Shown one piece after another: positions 51,222 through 59,882 of a stretch of 64,000 bases of DNA. How positions within the stretch are numbered: the first letter of the stretch is position 1; each line of letters starts with the position of its first letter. The notes under the pieces were generated by a model, which saw only the letters and a program-made list of their open reading frames with translations, was not told the DNA's origin and did not search any database. The translations under genes were made by a program, and so were the position numbers. This DNA comes from Desulfotignum sp. (GTDB taxonomy: Bacteria > Desulfobacterota > Desulfobacteria > Desulfobacterales > Desulfobacteraceae): the NCBI GenBank assembly GCA_011390635.1, contig JAABSA010000001.1, positions 206,623-270,622 of the forward strand. The letters run 5' to 3'.

Positions 51222-51965
51222 ATGCAAATGATGGAGACACAGTTTGTGGTGGATCACCTTACCCTGACAGGAGAGCTGTTCTTGCCAGACACCATGGACC
51301 CTCCCCTGGTGGTGGGGTCCCACGGCTTAGAGGGCAGCCGCCACTCTGCCAAACAGCAGGTACTCTCCCGGCTGCTGCCGGAAAACGGTATGGCATTTTT
51401 CCGGTTTGACCACCGGGGGTGCGGGGACAGCCAGGGAAATTTTGTTACTGACACCTCCCTTGCCAAACGGACCAAAGATTTTGTGGCGGCTGTGGGGCAT
51501 GTTCTGAAACGTGAACTCACCTGCCGGAGTATAGGGTTGTTCGGTTCTTCCATGGGCGGGGCCATCTGCATCAATGCCTGGCAGGCCCTGGAAAAAACCG
51601 GTGTCAACCTGTGCGGCGGTGTGCTGTGTGCAGCCCCCGTGAAAAGCCGGACCATCCATAACATCCCCACCCGGAGAACTGATGCCCGGCCGGCCCTGCC
51701 CCTTGCTTTTTTTAAAAATAACCTGCTGTTTGACCTCACCGGCCAGGCAGCCGCCCTCCACCATGTATTGCTTTTCCACGGGGATGCCGACAAGGTAGTG
51801 CCGGTGTCCAATGCCCATATCATTTATGACAGCATGAAAGCTCCCAAAGAATGCATCATACAACAAGGCGGGGACCACCGGATGTCCTCGCTTGCCCATC
51901 AGGCCCAATTTGAAGCACGGGCTTTGGCATGGTATAATAAAATATTTGCCCGGGCATTGTCTTGA
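51222..51965 (+). CDS. Alpha/beta hydrolase (serine aminopeptidase-like)
   Basis: 247 residues. VVGSHGLEGSRHS (oxyanion region), FRFDHRGCGDS, GLFGSSMGG near residue 109 (nucleophile), FHGDADKVVPV (acid) and GGDHRMSS (His) define the fold. No signal peptide. Three ATG codons lie close together (51222, 51231 and a further in-frame choice); none has a strong ribosome binding site. Substrate unknown; convergent with cinA. Confidence 0.82.
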   Translation: MQMMETQFVVDHLTLTGELFLPDTMDPPLVVGSHGLEGSRHSAKQQVLSRLLPENGMAFFRFDHRGCGDSQGNFVTDTSLAKRTKDFVAAVGHVLKRELTCRSIGLFGSSMGGAICINAWQALEKTGVNLCGGVLCAAPVKSRTIHNIPTRRTDARPALPLAFFKNNLLFDLTGQAAALHHVLLFHGDADKVVPVSNAHIIYDSMKAPKECIIQQGGDHRMSSLAHQAQFEARALAWYNKIFARALS

Positions 51966-52041
51966 AAGGTCACCGGACCGGGCCGAACCGGTTCTGAATG
52001 CAATTTTTTGATCAGGCACACCTCCTTTTCTCTGTGTGGTT

Positions 52042-53400
52042 TCACCCCTGCTCCCCATTCTTGTCTGTCAGATGTCGCCTGAGGGTTTCCAGGGCCATGG
52101 CGGCAAACATTTTCTTGTTTTTGCTTCTGTCGTCAAACCGGAACGTATAGGTTTGTGATATTGCCACCCCGGGTCCGGCCAGGCCGATACACACCGTTCC
52201 CACAGTTTTTTGTGTCGGACCGCCCCCGGGACCTGCAATGCCGGTAGTGGAAACAGCCCAGTCAGATCCGCTGATCTGTCTTGCACCAGAGGCCATTTCC
52301 AGGGCTGTGGTTTCATGGACCGCACCATGGGTTTCCAGGGTTTTGGGATTGACATTGAGAATCTTTATTTTGGCTGTATTGGCATAGGTGACCGCTGACA
52401 ATAAAAAATAATCCGAACTGCCCGGCACCTCCGTGATCAAATGGGAAATCAGCCCGCCGGTGCAGGATTCTGCAACCGAAAGGGTCTGGCCGCGCCGGGT
52501 GAGCAGTCTGCCCACCTCAGCTTCCAATGACAGGCCGGTAAACGACACCACCTTGTTTTTCAATTGGTCTTCAACCCATTGTCCTGCCCCGGTTATATAG
52601 GCTTGTGGTTCTTTTATGGGTGTGTTTATGGTATCAGGATTCCTGGATCCGGTATCCATGGATGCATCATCAGTAACCATGGACTTGATCATGGATTTAC
52701 CGTCAATGTTGCCGGCACGTGCAGCGTCATACACCAGTTTTACTTCAATGGTGGGAAAGCTGGCGCGAAATCCCAGGCGGATACCGGGAAATCTGTCATC
52801 AAACCCATCCAGCAGCGCACCGACTTTGGATTCATGAAGTCCAAAAACAGTCAGACGTCTGATATGCAGGCTGGTTTTGAGAGCAAAGGTTTTTACGATA
52901 TGCGGTACCACCCGGGTTTCCATCATCTGTTTCATTTCCGATGGCACCCCGGGCATACAGTAAAACCAGCACTGGTGCAGCAAAAAACAAAATCCCGGTG
53001 CCGTGCCGTGGTGATTGACCAGAACATCTGCCGATGCCGGCAGCCAGGCCTGTTTTTCGTTGTCAGGGGTGAGTGCAAATCCCCGGCGGTCAAAATATGC
53101 CTGCATGGATGCACGGGCTTCTTGGTTCAGCACCAGCGGTTTATTTGCGGCCCTGGCGCAGGCCCGGGCCGTGATATCATCCCGGGTGGGTCCAAGCCCC
53201 CCTGTGACCAGGCAGAGACGGGCCCGCAGGGAAATACGCAACATCGTTTCTGTAACGGCATCCACATCATCCCCTATGGCCGTAATCTGGGAAACCACAA
53301 TGCCCATCTGTTTGAGCCGGTCACATAAAAAGCCGCTGTTGGTGTCCACCAGATCTCCCAGCAGCACTTCATCGCCCGTGGACAGAATTTCCGCTCTCAT
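52042..53400 (-). CDS. cinA: CinA/PncC: NMN deamidase with MoCF-like domain
   Basis: 452 residues. The N-terminal MoCF-like domain (ILSTGDEVLLGDLVDTNSGF, VTGGLGPTRDDITA) and C-terminal CinA domain (LSVAESCTGGLISHLIT, STTGIAGPGGG) are both complete. The CinA domain hydrolyses nicotinamide mononucleotide; the N-terminal domain is associated with ADP-ribose pyrophosphatase activity in some species. A low-complexity linker lies near residues 245-275. It follows the radical SAM gene after 37 bases. Confidence 0.93.
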   Translation of the reverse strand: MRAEILSTGDEVLLGDLVDTNSGFLCDRLKQMGIVVSQITAIGDDVDAVTETMLRISLRARLCLVTGGLGPTRDDITARACARAANKPLVLNQEARASMQAYFDRRGFALTPDNEKQAWLPASADVLVNHHGTAPGFCFLLHQCWFYCMPGVPSEMKQMMETRVVPHIVKTFALKTSLHIRRLTVFGLHESKVGALLDGFDDRFPGIRLGFRASFPTIEVKLVYDAARAGNIDGKSMIKSMVTDDASMDTGSRNPDTINTPIKEPQAYITGAGQWVEDQLKNKVVSFTGLSLEAEVGRLLTRRGQTLSVAESCTGGLISHLITEVPGSSDYFLLSAVTYANTAKIKILNVNPKTLETHGAVHETTALEMASGARQISGSDWAVSTTGIAGPGGGPTQKTVGTVCIGLAGPGVAISQTYTFRFDDRSKNKKMFAAMALETLRRHLTDKNGEQG

Positions 53401-53437
53401 GTCATATCCTTTTGCATATCATTTTTTTTGATAATCA

Positions 53438-54994
53438 TCACTTATCCGGTGTGCCGGCCGTTTTTTGTCTGTCATCCATGCTGCGATTGAAAAATATGGC
53501 GTGGTTGGAGGAAAAAAAAGCAGGGTTCCTGCGGAACCGTGATCCAATTCCCAATTGTTTTTTAAAGGTTTTGTCCAAAAAAAATTTCACCTGTTTTCGG
53601 CCCCACCCTGCTGGATGGATGAAGTTAAGATACAACGAAAGATCCCCGTGGTAAAATTCCCTGGTATCAAGATCCTGTGCATCCTGGCTGAACCTGGGCA
53701 GATTAAATACCGCCAGGTTCAAATAATCAATATACTCCTGGTGGTGCCTCGTAAAATCAAGGGTTTTACAGGCAGAGGCCTTATCTTCGAAACTGGTGCC
53801 GAACAGCAGATATACATAGGTAAAAATACCGGCCTGGCTGAGATTTTTCAAAATCCGGGACACCAGGGCCAGATCCGTGCCCTTGTGCATGCTGTCCAGG
53901 ACAGCCTGGTCACCGGATTCCAGGCCCAGTTTGAGCATGCCGCACCCGCTGCGTTTTAATTGAAGGCAGAAATCTTTGCTGGCCAAATCTTTTTCAAACC
54001 GCACAAACCCATACCAGGTAAAGGGAATATCATTGCCAAAGGCGGCCAGTGCCCGTAAAAATGCAGGGGTCATGGCATTGTCGATAAAATGTATCGTGTC
54101 CGGATGAAACCGCTTATACACTTCCATGACATCATCCAGCACAAGTGCGGCACGTCTGGTGCGGTAGGGGCGGATTTCCGCTTTTTCAGGGCAGAACCTG
54201 CATTTGCGCCAATAGCAACCGATAGTGCTTCTGAACGGCAGAATCTTTGCCGGGGCCAGGTAGTCATGGGCTGCGGCAAACCCGTAATCCGGAACATAGT
54301 GCCGCTTTGTGGTACCGGGTTTACCCAGCAGTTCCAGCAGCGGGATCTCCCCTTCTCCGGGTATCATGACATCAATGAGCCCGGTAAAGGGATTGGTGAA
54401 GTCCGGCTGGCTCATCCAGGAAGAGACCAGTCCCCCGCCCATGACCAGTTTTTTATGAACAAAATTGTCCCGAATCCAACCGGCCAGGGCAAAGCTGACC
54501 AGGGCCTGGTTAAGATAGCACAGAGAAATTCCCACCCAGCAAGAATCCCATTGGGACAGCACCGGCCGAAGCCGGTCTTCAAAATACTCATAAAACGGAT
54601 TGGAACGGTAGGTTTGTGCACTTGTGAGCAGGTCTTTGCTGCGCACAGAAGACAGATGGTGATCCGCATAATCACTCAAGGTCACTTTGAACCGCTTATC
54701 CACGGCAAGGGTCAGCAGTTTGTTTAGATCATATACCCGCTGGTGGTAACGGTCCTGGTTGGTATATAATGCCGGATCCCGCAGATCGGCAAGAATGAAG
54801 TCCCGGTTTTTCAATGCCCTGGCAGACCAGGAATCCGTGGGGATCAACTCCCGGCTGATCAGGTATAAAAAACCGTCAATGCTGGCATCAATCACCTGGC
54901 AAAAAATACCATTGTCTGCCAGGGCTCCTGCCAGATATGCCACCCCTGCAGGTGGTTCACAGGGTTTGGCCACAGGGGGAAATAGTAATAACAT
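53438..54994 (-). CDS. B12-binding-like radical SAM protein
   Basis: 518 residues. The start LLFPPVAKPCEPPAGVAYLAGAL resembles the cobalamin-binding-like region of class B radical SAM proteins, without a DxHxxG site. The cluster motif is CYWRKCRFC near residue 250, CX4CX2C rather than CX3CX2C. YGFVRFEKD and GLESGDQAVLDSM are typical of the SAM barrel. Function unknown. GAGG lies ten bases before the start. It is first in a probable pair with cinA and divergent from trpE. Confidence 0.85.
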   Translation of the reverse strand: MLLLFPPVAKPCEPPAGVAYLAGALADNGIFCQVIDASIDGFLYLISRELIPTDSWSARALKNRDFILADLRDPALYTNQDRYHQRVYDLNKLLTLAVDKRFKVTLSDYADHHLSSVRSKDLLTSAQTYRSNPFYEYFEDRLRPVLSQWDSCWVGISLCYLNQALVSFALAGWIRDNFVHKKLVMGGGLVSSWMSQPDFTNPFTGLIDVMIPGEGEIPLLELLGKPGTTKRHYVPDYGFAAAHDYLAPAKILPFRSTIGCYWRKCRFCPEKAEIRPYRTRRAALVLDDVMEVYKRFHPDTIHFIDNAMTPAFLRALAAFGNDIPFTWYGFVRFEKDLASKDFCLQLKRSGCGMLKLGLESGDQAVLDSMHKGTDLALVSRILKNLSQAGIFTYVYLLFGTSFEDKASACKTLDFTRHHQEYIDYLNLAVFNLPRFSQDAQDLDTREFYHGDLSLYLNFIHPAGWGRKQVKFFLDKTFKKQLGIGSRFRRNPAFFSSNHAIFFNRSMDDRQKTAGTPDK

Positions 54995-55078
54995 CAGATT
55001 AGGTCCTCATTTGGTATCTTTGATGCCAGCACATGCTTGTACCATATTTGCGGGAAATTGCCCAAAGAAAATGTGAGA

Positions 55079-55104
55079 AAATGTTTCTGTCCATAGAAAC
55101 ATTT
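55079..55104. promoter_or_regulatory. Ten-base inverted repeat upstream of the trp promoter
   Basis: Perfect arms AAATGTTTCT/AGAAACATTT (55079-55088, 55095-55104) end four bases before the -35 box. It may be an operator for the trp operon or the divergent radical SAM gene. Confidence 0.4.
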
Positions 55105-55107
55105 GTC

Positions 55108-55134
55108 TTGACAACCCGATGCAAATTGTATAAT
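55108..55134 (+). promoter_or_regulatory. Promoter of the trp operon
   Basis: Perfect TTGACA (55108-55113) and perfect TATAAT (55129-55134), but with a 15-base spacer, two short of optimum. The -10 box lies inside the GCAAATT-4-AATTTGC palindrome at 55121-55138. Confidence 0.6.
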
Positions 55135-55138
55135 TTGC
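55121..55138. promoter_or_regulatory. Candidate trp operator overlapping the -10 box
   Basis: A perfect inverted repeat with seven-base arms and a four-base centre that covers TATAAT. Position and 18-base size resemble classical trp operators, though the sequence differs from the E. coli TrpR consensus. The repressor is not encoded here. Confidence 0.5.
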
Positions 55139-55179
55139 CCGGCAGCGTAACAATGCAGCTTTGATTGCCAAAGGAAAAA

Positions 55180-55275
55180 ATGCAGTCCAGAACATTGCAG
55201 ATACACCCTAAACTTGTCACATATCTTTGGATAACCACAGGCAGTTCCCATGATCTTATCCCAGTTTCCCGGTAA
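55180..55275 (+). CDS. Possible 31-codon leader ORF overlapping the trpE start
   Basis: ATG 55180 has AAGGA directly upstream. The frame encodes MQSRTLQIHPKLVTYLW and beyond, with a single Trp codon at position 17, and ends 26 bases inside trpE in another frame. One Trp codon is not classical attenuation, but the overlap could couple its translation to trpE. Weakly supported. Confidence 0.25.
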   Translation: MQSRTLQIHPKLVTYLWITTGSSHDLIPVSR

Positions 55276-56767
55276 ATCCCGCTTCAGACAATTTGCCAAA
55301 AACCATAACGTGGTACCGGTGTGCACCAGGATTCTTGCAGATACCGATACCCCGGTTTCCATCTTGAACAAATGCCATGCTCCAGACAGGGAAACGTTTC
55401 TTCTGGAAAGCGTGGAAGGAACAGAACGATGGGCCAGGTACAGTTTTTTAGGGGTGCGTGCCTATGGCAGCGTGCAGGTGTTTAAAGAGCATGTAACGCT
55501 TGTTACCCATAAAAACACTGCCCAAGAAAAATACCAAACCATTGCTCATGACAATGACCCTCTGGCTGTTATCCGCAACATTATTGCAGGTTATCACCCG
55601 GCACATATCCCGGATCTTCCCCGTTTCTGGACCGGTCTGACAGGATATGTGACCTATGAAATGGTCTCTTTTTTTGAGAACATCCCGGTATCCCTGCCTG
55701 AAAATGAACCCTATGCCCATTTTATTATCCCGGACCAGATGGTTATCTTTGATAATGTCCAGCAGACCCTGACCTGTCTGAACATCTGTTACCTGGATGC
55801 AGATGCACACCCGGATGGGGTATATGAACTGGCAGTGCACGACCTGCACCGGCTTGTGCGCATGGTGAACGCCACGCCCCGGACCCCTGTTTTTTCAAAG
55901 ACAGATCCTGTGACCCTGGAAAGCCTGATTCCCCCATCCCGATACCTTGCCGGGGTGGATACCATCAAGCACCATATCCGGGAAGGAGATATCTTCCAGG
56001 CGGTGTATTCCCAGCCGTTTTCCTGCAGAACCAACCTGGATCCGATCCTGTTCTACCGGGCTCAGCGGTACATCAACCCCTCTCCCTATATGTTTTTCAT
56101 GAACTTCGGTGACAGGGTCATTGCCGGATCATCTCCGGAAACCATGGTCAGGCTGGAAAACACAGTGGCCACTCTCAGACCCATTGCCGGAACCCGGCCC
56201 AGGGGAACCACTGAGCAACAGGACCAGGCACTGGCAGATGAACTGCTCGGTGATGAAAAAGAAAGAGCAGAGCATGTCATGCTCATCGATCTGGGCAGAA
56301 ACGATCTGGGCCGGGTGGCAGAACCCGGCACCGTGCAGGTGACAGACACCATGATCATCGAACGGTATTCCCATGTCATGCACCTGGTATCCAATATCAC
56401 CTGTGACCTGAAACAGACCTGTGATGCCCTGGACCTGTTTGCTGCCACCTTTCCCGCCGGCACCCTTACCGGAGCCCCTAAAATAAAGGCCATGGAGATC
56501 ATCAGCAGGCTGGAAGACCAGCCAAGAAAAATATATGGCGGGGCTGCCGGATATATTTCCTTTACAGGCAACATGGATTTTGCCATTATCATACGTACCG
56601 CAGTCATGGAAAACCAGACCCTGACAGTCCAGGCCGGGGCCGGCATTGTGTATGATTCAGATCCCGAAACAGAACTCGAAGAATGTAAAAACAAAGCAAA
56701 AAGTGTCGGGGCCGCCTTGAAACTGGCACTTTCCCACACCCCCCTTTCCCATACCAATGGAGGCTGA
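55250..56767 (+). CDS. trpE: Anthranilate synthase component I
   Basis: 505 residues. It makes anthranilate from chorismate with ammonia from TrpG. FLLESVEGTERWARYSFLG near residue 45 contains the LLES element that binds Trp for feedback inhibition. The chorismate-binding half has IREGDIFQAVYSQ, SPETMVRL, RPIAGTRPRG, HVMLIDLGRNDLGR and GTLTGAPKIKAMEII. It starts the trpEGDCF operon. Confidence 0.96.
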   Translation: MILSQFPGKSRFRQFAKNHNVVPVCTRILADTDTPVSILNKCHAPDRETFLLESVEGTERWARYSFLGVRAYGSVQVFKEHVTLVTHKNTAQEKYQTIAHDNDPLAVIRNIIAGYHPAHIPDLPRFWTGLTGYVTYEMVSFFENIPVSLPENEPYAHFIIPDQMVIFDNVQQTLTCLNICYLDADAHPDGVYELAVHDLHRLVRMVNATPRTPVFSKTDPVTLESLIPPSRYLAGVDTIKHHIREGDIFQAVYSQPFSCRTNLDPILFYRAQRYINPSPYMFFMNFGDRVIAGSSPETMVRLENTVATLRPIAGTRPRGTTEQQDQALADELLGDEKERAEHVMLIDLGRNDLGRVAEPGTVQVTDTMIIERYSHVMHLVSNITCDLKQTCDALDLFAATFPAGTLTGAPKIKAMEIISRLEDQPRKIYGGAAGYISFTGNMDFAIIIRTAVMENQTLTVQAGAGIVYDSDPETELEECKNKAKSVGAALKLALSHTPLSHTNGG

Positions 56768-56769
56768 TC

Positions 56770-57342
56770 ATGCAGGTGGTCATCATCGACAATTATGATT
56801 CATTTACCTTTAACCTGGTACATTATCTGCTGCATACAGGTGTGACAGTAGAGGTGTTCAGAAACGACAAAATCAGTGTCAGGGACCTGGAAGAAATGGA
56901 CCCCGGTGCCATTGTTATTTCACCCGGCCCGGGCCGGCCCGAAGATGCCGGCATATCGCTGGATGTGGTGGGTCATTTGTCCGGCAAGATTCCCATCCTG
57001 GGGGTTTGTCTCGGTCACCAGGTCATAGCCCGGAGCTTCGGAGGCACCATTGTTCATGCCCAACAGATCATGCACGGCAAAACATCAATCATCACCACGG
57101 ACGGAGACCATATTTTTGCGGGCATTTCCCGGCCCTTTGCCGTGATGCGGTACCATTCTCTGGCAGTGCGGGCATCAGATCTTCCACACTGTCTCCAGGT
57201 AACCGCCAGGACCAAAGATGGTGAAATCATGGGCATCCGGCATAAGGACCACCCCACCCAGGGGGTCCAGTTCCATCCGGAATCCTTCATGACCGCCGTG
57301 GGCAAACGGTTGATCCGCAATTTTATTACAGGAGCGGCATAG
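56770..57342 (+). CDS. trpG: Anthranilate synthase component II (glutamine amidotransferase)
   Basis: 190 residues. Class I glutamine amidotransferase that feeds ammonia to TrpE. DNYDSFTFNLVHYL opens the fold; GVCLGHQ near residue 80 holds the nucleophilic Cys; QFHPESF near residue 172 holds His and Glu. GGAGG lies six bases upstream. It follows trpE after two bases and meets trpD with no gap. It may also serve PabB in folate synthesis, as in many bacteria. Confidence 0.95.
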   Translation: MQVVIIDNYDSFTFNLVHYLLHTGVTVEVFRNDKISVRDLEEMDPGAIVISPGPGRPEDAGISLDVVGHLSGKIPILGVCLGHQVIARSFGGTIVHAQQIMHGKTSIITTDGDHIFAGISRPFAVMRYHSLAVRASDLPHCLQVTARTKDGEIMGIRHKDHPTQGVQFHPESFMTAVGKRLIRNFITGAA

Positions 57343-58350
57343 ATGACTTTCATTGACAATCTCAACTGTATTATCGCAGGCCAAAACCTTACCCGGGAGC
57401 AGGCTGCAGAGATGATCACAGATATTTTCAGCGGCACTGTAACCCCTGCCCGGACCGGGGCATTCATGGCCGCTCTGGCCACCAAGGGTGAAACCTTCGA
57501 GGAACTGGCAGGCGCGGCCCGGGCCATGCGCAGAAAAGCCGCCCGGATACAGACCCTGTCCAAAAAGGTCATTGACACCTGCGGCACCGGAGGTGATGCC
57601 TCAGGTTCCTTTAATATCTCCACCACAGCCGCCTTTGTGGTGGCAGGTGCCGGAATCACGGTGGCCAAACACGGCAACCGCAGTATCTCGAGCAAATGCG
57701 GCAGTGCGGATGTGCTGGAAGCACTGGGGGTCAATCTTGACCTTGATCCGGAGATTGTGGAAGAAGCCATCAATGAGATCGGCATCGGGTTCATGTTTGC
57801 CCCCCGTTTCCACGGGGCCATGAAACATGCGGCACAGGCCAGAAAGGAATGCGGTATCCGCAGCATATTCAACATGCTGGGGCCCCTGAGCAACCCGGCT
57901 GCCGCCTCCTGCCAGATTGTAGGGGTGTATGCCCCGGCCCTTACGGAAATGTTTGCCAAAGCCCTGCATCTTCTGGGCGTGGAAAACGCCTTTGTGGTCC
58001 ATGGCCACGACGGCATGGATGAAATCACCACCACGGATCTGACCCGGGTATCCCAATTGTCCAGGGGCCGCATCAAATCCTATGATCTGGATCCGCTGCA
58101 GTATTTTGACGATTATGCCGATCCCGCAGATCTTATGGGAGGTGATGTACAGACAAATGCCGGCATCACTGCCGCCATCCTGGACGGTGAAAAAGGCCCC
58201 CGGCGGAATATTGTACTGATCAATGCCGGGGCAGGCCTTGTGGCGGCTGATGCGGCCAAAGACATCCACCAGGGGATAGAAATGGCGGCAGATGCCATTG
58301 ATTCGGGCAGGGCCATGAAAAAATGCCGGGCGCTGGTCCGGTTTACTTAG
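57343..58350 (+). CDS. trpD: Anthranilate phosphoribosyltransferase
   Basis: 335 residues. It joins anthranilate and PRPP. CGTGGDASGSFNISTT near residue 79 is the PRPP loop, with KHGNRSISSKCGSADVLEALG and the VHGHDGMDE and GLDEITTT-like segment. The start abuts the trpG stop (TAGATG). Ordinary for the family. Confidence 0.95.
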   Translation: MTFIDNLNCIIAGQNLTREQAAEMITDIFSGTVTPARTGAFMAALATKGETFEELAGAARAMRRKAARIQTLSKKVIDTCGTGGDASGSFNISTTAAFVVAGAGITVAKHGNRSISSKCGSADVLEALGVNLDLDPEIVEEAINEIGIGFMFAPRFHGAMKHAAQARKECGIRSIFNMLGPLSNPAAASCQIVGVYAPALTEMFAKALHLLGVENAFVVHGHDGMDEITTTDLTRVSQLSRGRIKSYDLDPLQYFDDYADPADLMGGDVQTNAGITAAILDGEKGPRRNIVLINAGAGLVAADAAKDIHQGIEMAADAIDSGRAMKKCRALVRFT

Positions 58351-58364
58351 AGCGAAGGGCACAG

Positions 58365-59162
58365 ATGAAAATCAGCGGGTTTTTAAAAACCATACAAGAG
58401 ATCAAGCAACAGGAGGTGGAGCAGCACCGGCGCAATTTCCCCCTGGCTGCCTTGCGCAGGAAAGTTGAGCAGTTGCCCGGCCGGGCTGATTTTTTTGCAG
58501 CCATGACAAAAAGCTGCCCGTCAGATGTGGGCATTATTGCGGAAATCAAAAAAGCCTCCCCTTCCAAGGGGGATATCCGGCTGGATTTGGACACCAGATC
58601 CTTTGTTGCAGCTTTCACCGATGCAGGGGCAAGGGCTGTGTCGGTGCTAACGGAATCGAAATATTTCAAAGGCAGCCTGGCAGATCTTGCAACCGCCTGC
58701 ACTGCCACGGATCTGCCGGTGCTCAGAAAGGATTTCATCATCCATGAGTACCAGATCTATGAAGCAAAACAGGCAGGGGCTTCGTCTGTGCTGCTCATCA
58801 CCACATTGCTGTCCTCTTGCCAGCAGGCGGAGTATACCAGTCTTGCACGTGAACTGCACATGGAACCTTTGGTGGAAATCGCTTCTGAGTGGGAAATGGA
58901 GCAGGCCCTTGTGACCGGGGCAAAGGTGGTGGGCATCAACAACAGAAATCTTGCCACCCTTGAAGTGGACACAGCGGCTGCCGGCCGTATCGCCGCTGTT
59001 TTGCCCAAAGACATCCTGCCGGTGGCAGCCTCGGGGATTGTCTGCCGCAGGGATGTCACAGACGGGGTAAATGCCGGTATATACAACTTTCTAGTGGGAG
59101 AAAGCATTGTCCGTGCAAAAAATCCCGGGGCATTTATCCGTTCTTTGATCCAGGATGCATAA
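58365..59162 (+). CDS. trpC: Indole-3-glycerol phosphate synthase
   Basis: 265 residues. It closes the indole ring. EIKKASPSKGDI, VLTESKYFKGSL, LRKDFIIHEYQIYEAKQAGA, EIASEWEM and GINNRNLATLEVD are the barrel motifs with catalytic Lys and Glu. ATG 58365, just after the trpD stop, has GAAGGG upstream; the longer frame overlaps trpD and is not supported. Its end overlaps trpF by eight bases. Confidence 0.95.
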   Translation: MKISGFLKTIQEIKQQEVEQHRRNFPLAALRRKVEQLPGRADFFAAMTKSCPSDVGIIAEIKKASPSKGDIRLDLDTRSFVAAFTDAGARAVSVLTESKYFKGSLADLATACTATDLPVLRKDFIIHEYQIYEAKQAGASSVLLITTLLSSCQQAEYTSLARELHMEPLVEIASEWEMEQALVTGAKVVGINNRNLATLEVDTAAAGRIAAVLPKDILPVAASGIVCRRDVTDGVNAGIYNFLVGESIVRAKNPGAFIRSLIQDA

Positions 59163-59853
59163 AACCGTGGCAGTATCCTTTACCCACAAATTTCCCGCCC
59201 TTCGCCCCTTTATCAAGATCTGCGGATTGACCGATCCTGACAATGCAGCGGCATGCGCCCGGGCAGGTGCCGATGTCATCGGGCTGGTGTTTTACCCAAA
59301 AAGTCCACGGCACCTGCCGATATCCCGGGCCGTGGAGGTGGTACAGGCCCTTCCCTCCCATGTCCCGGTCTGGGGGGTGTTTGTAGATGCAACTTTGGAT
59401 GCCATCATGGCACATGTGGATGCCTGCGGTTTAACAGGTGTACAGCTCCATGGCATAGAGCCGCCGGAACTTCTGGATGCGTTGGCCCAAAAAAATCTGA
59501 CCGTGGTCAAGGCTGTTTTTTCCTCCAGGCATCCGTGCTTAGATACCATCGGCCAGTATGCATCTGCTGACGGCTTTTTGGTGGAATGCGGGCTGGGAAA
59601 ACTGCCCGGCGGCAATGCCAGGACCTGGGACTTTCACCGGGCTAAAAAAATTACCGCACAGCACCCGGTGATTCTGGCCGGCGGCTTAAACAGAGACAAC
59701 ATCAGCCAGGCCATTGCCGATGTTTCCCCTATGGGGGTAGATATCTCATCAGGTGTGGAAACCGCTCCCGGCACCAAGCACATCCCCAGGGTTGCTGACC
59801 TGGTCATGCAGGTCAAAGGATTGCAGGATGTAATCTACGGAGGCAGTGCTTGA
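59155..59853 (+). CDS. trpF: Phosphoribosylanthranilate isomerase
   Basis: 232 residues. IKICGLTDPDNA (catalytic Cys), GADVIGLVFYPKSPR, WGVFVD, VQLHG, LAGGLN and GVDISSGVE (catalytic Asp) give the family. A short N-terminal extension precedes IKICG. It is the last gene of the operon: trpB and trpA do not follow, and a convergent LysM gene ends 30 bases downstream. Confidence 0.93.
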   Translation: MHKTVAVSFTHKFPALRPFIKICGLTDPDNAAACARAGADVIGLVFYPKSPRHLPISRAVEVVQALPSHVPVWGVFVDATLDAIMAHVDACGLTGVQLHGIEPPELLDALAQKNLTVVKAVFSSRHPCLDTIGQYASADGFLVECGLGKLPGGNARTWDFHRAKKITAQHPVILAGGLNRDNISQAIADVSPMGVDISSGVETAPGTKHIPRVADLVMQVKGLQDVIYGGSA

Positions 59854-59882
59854 GCATGGTGGTGCCCCAGCGCGGTGGTGGC

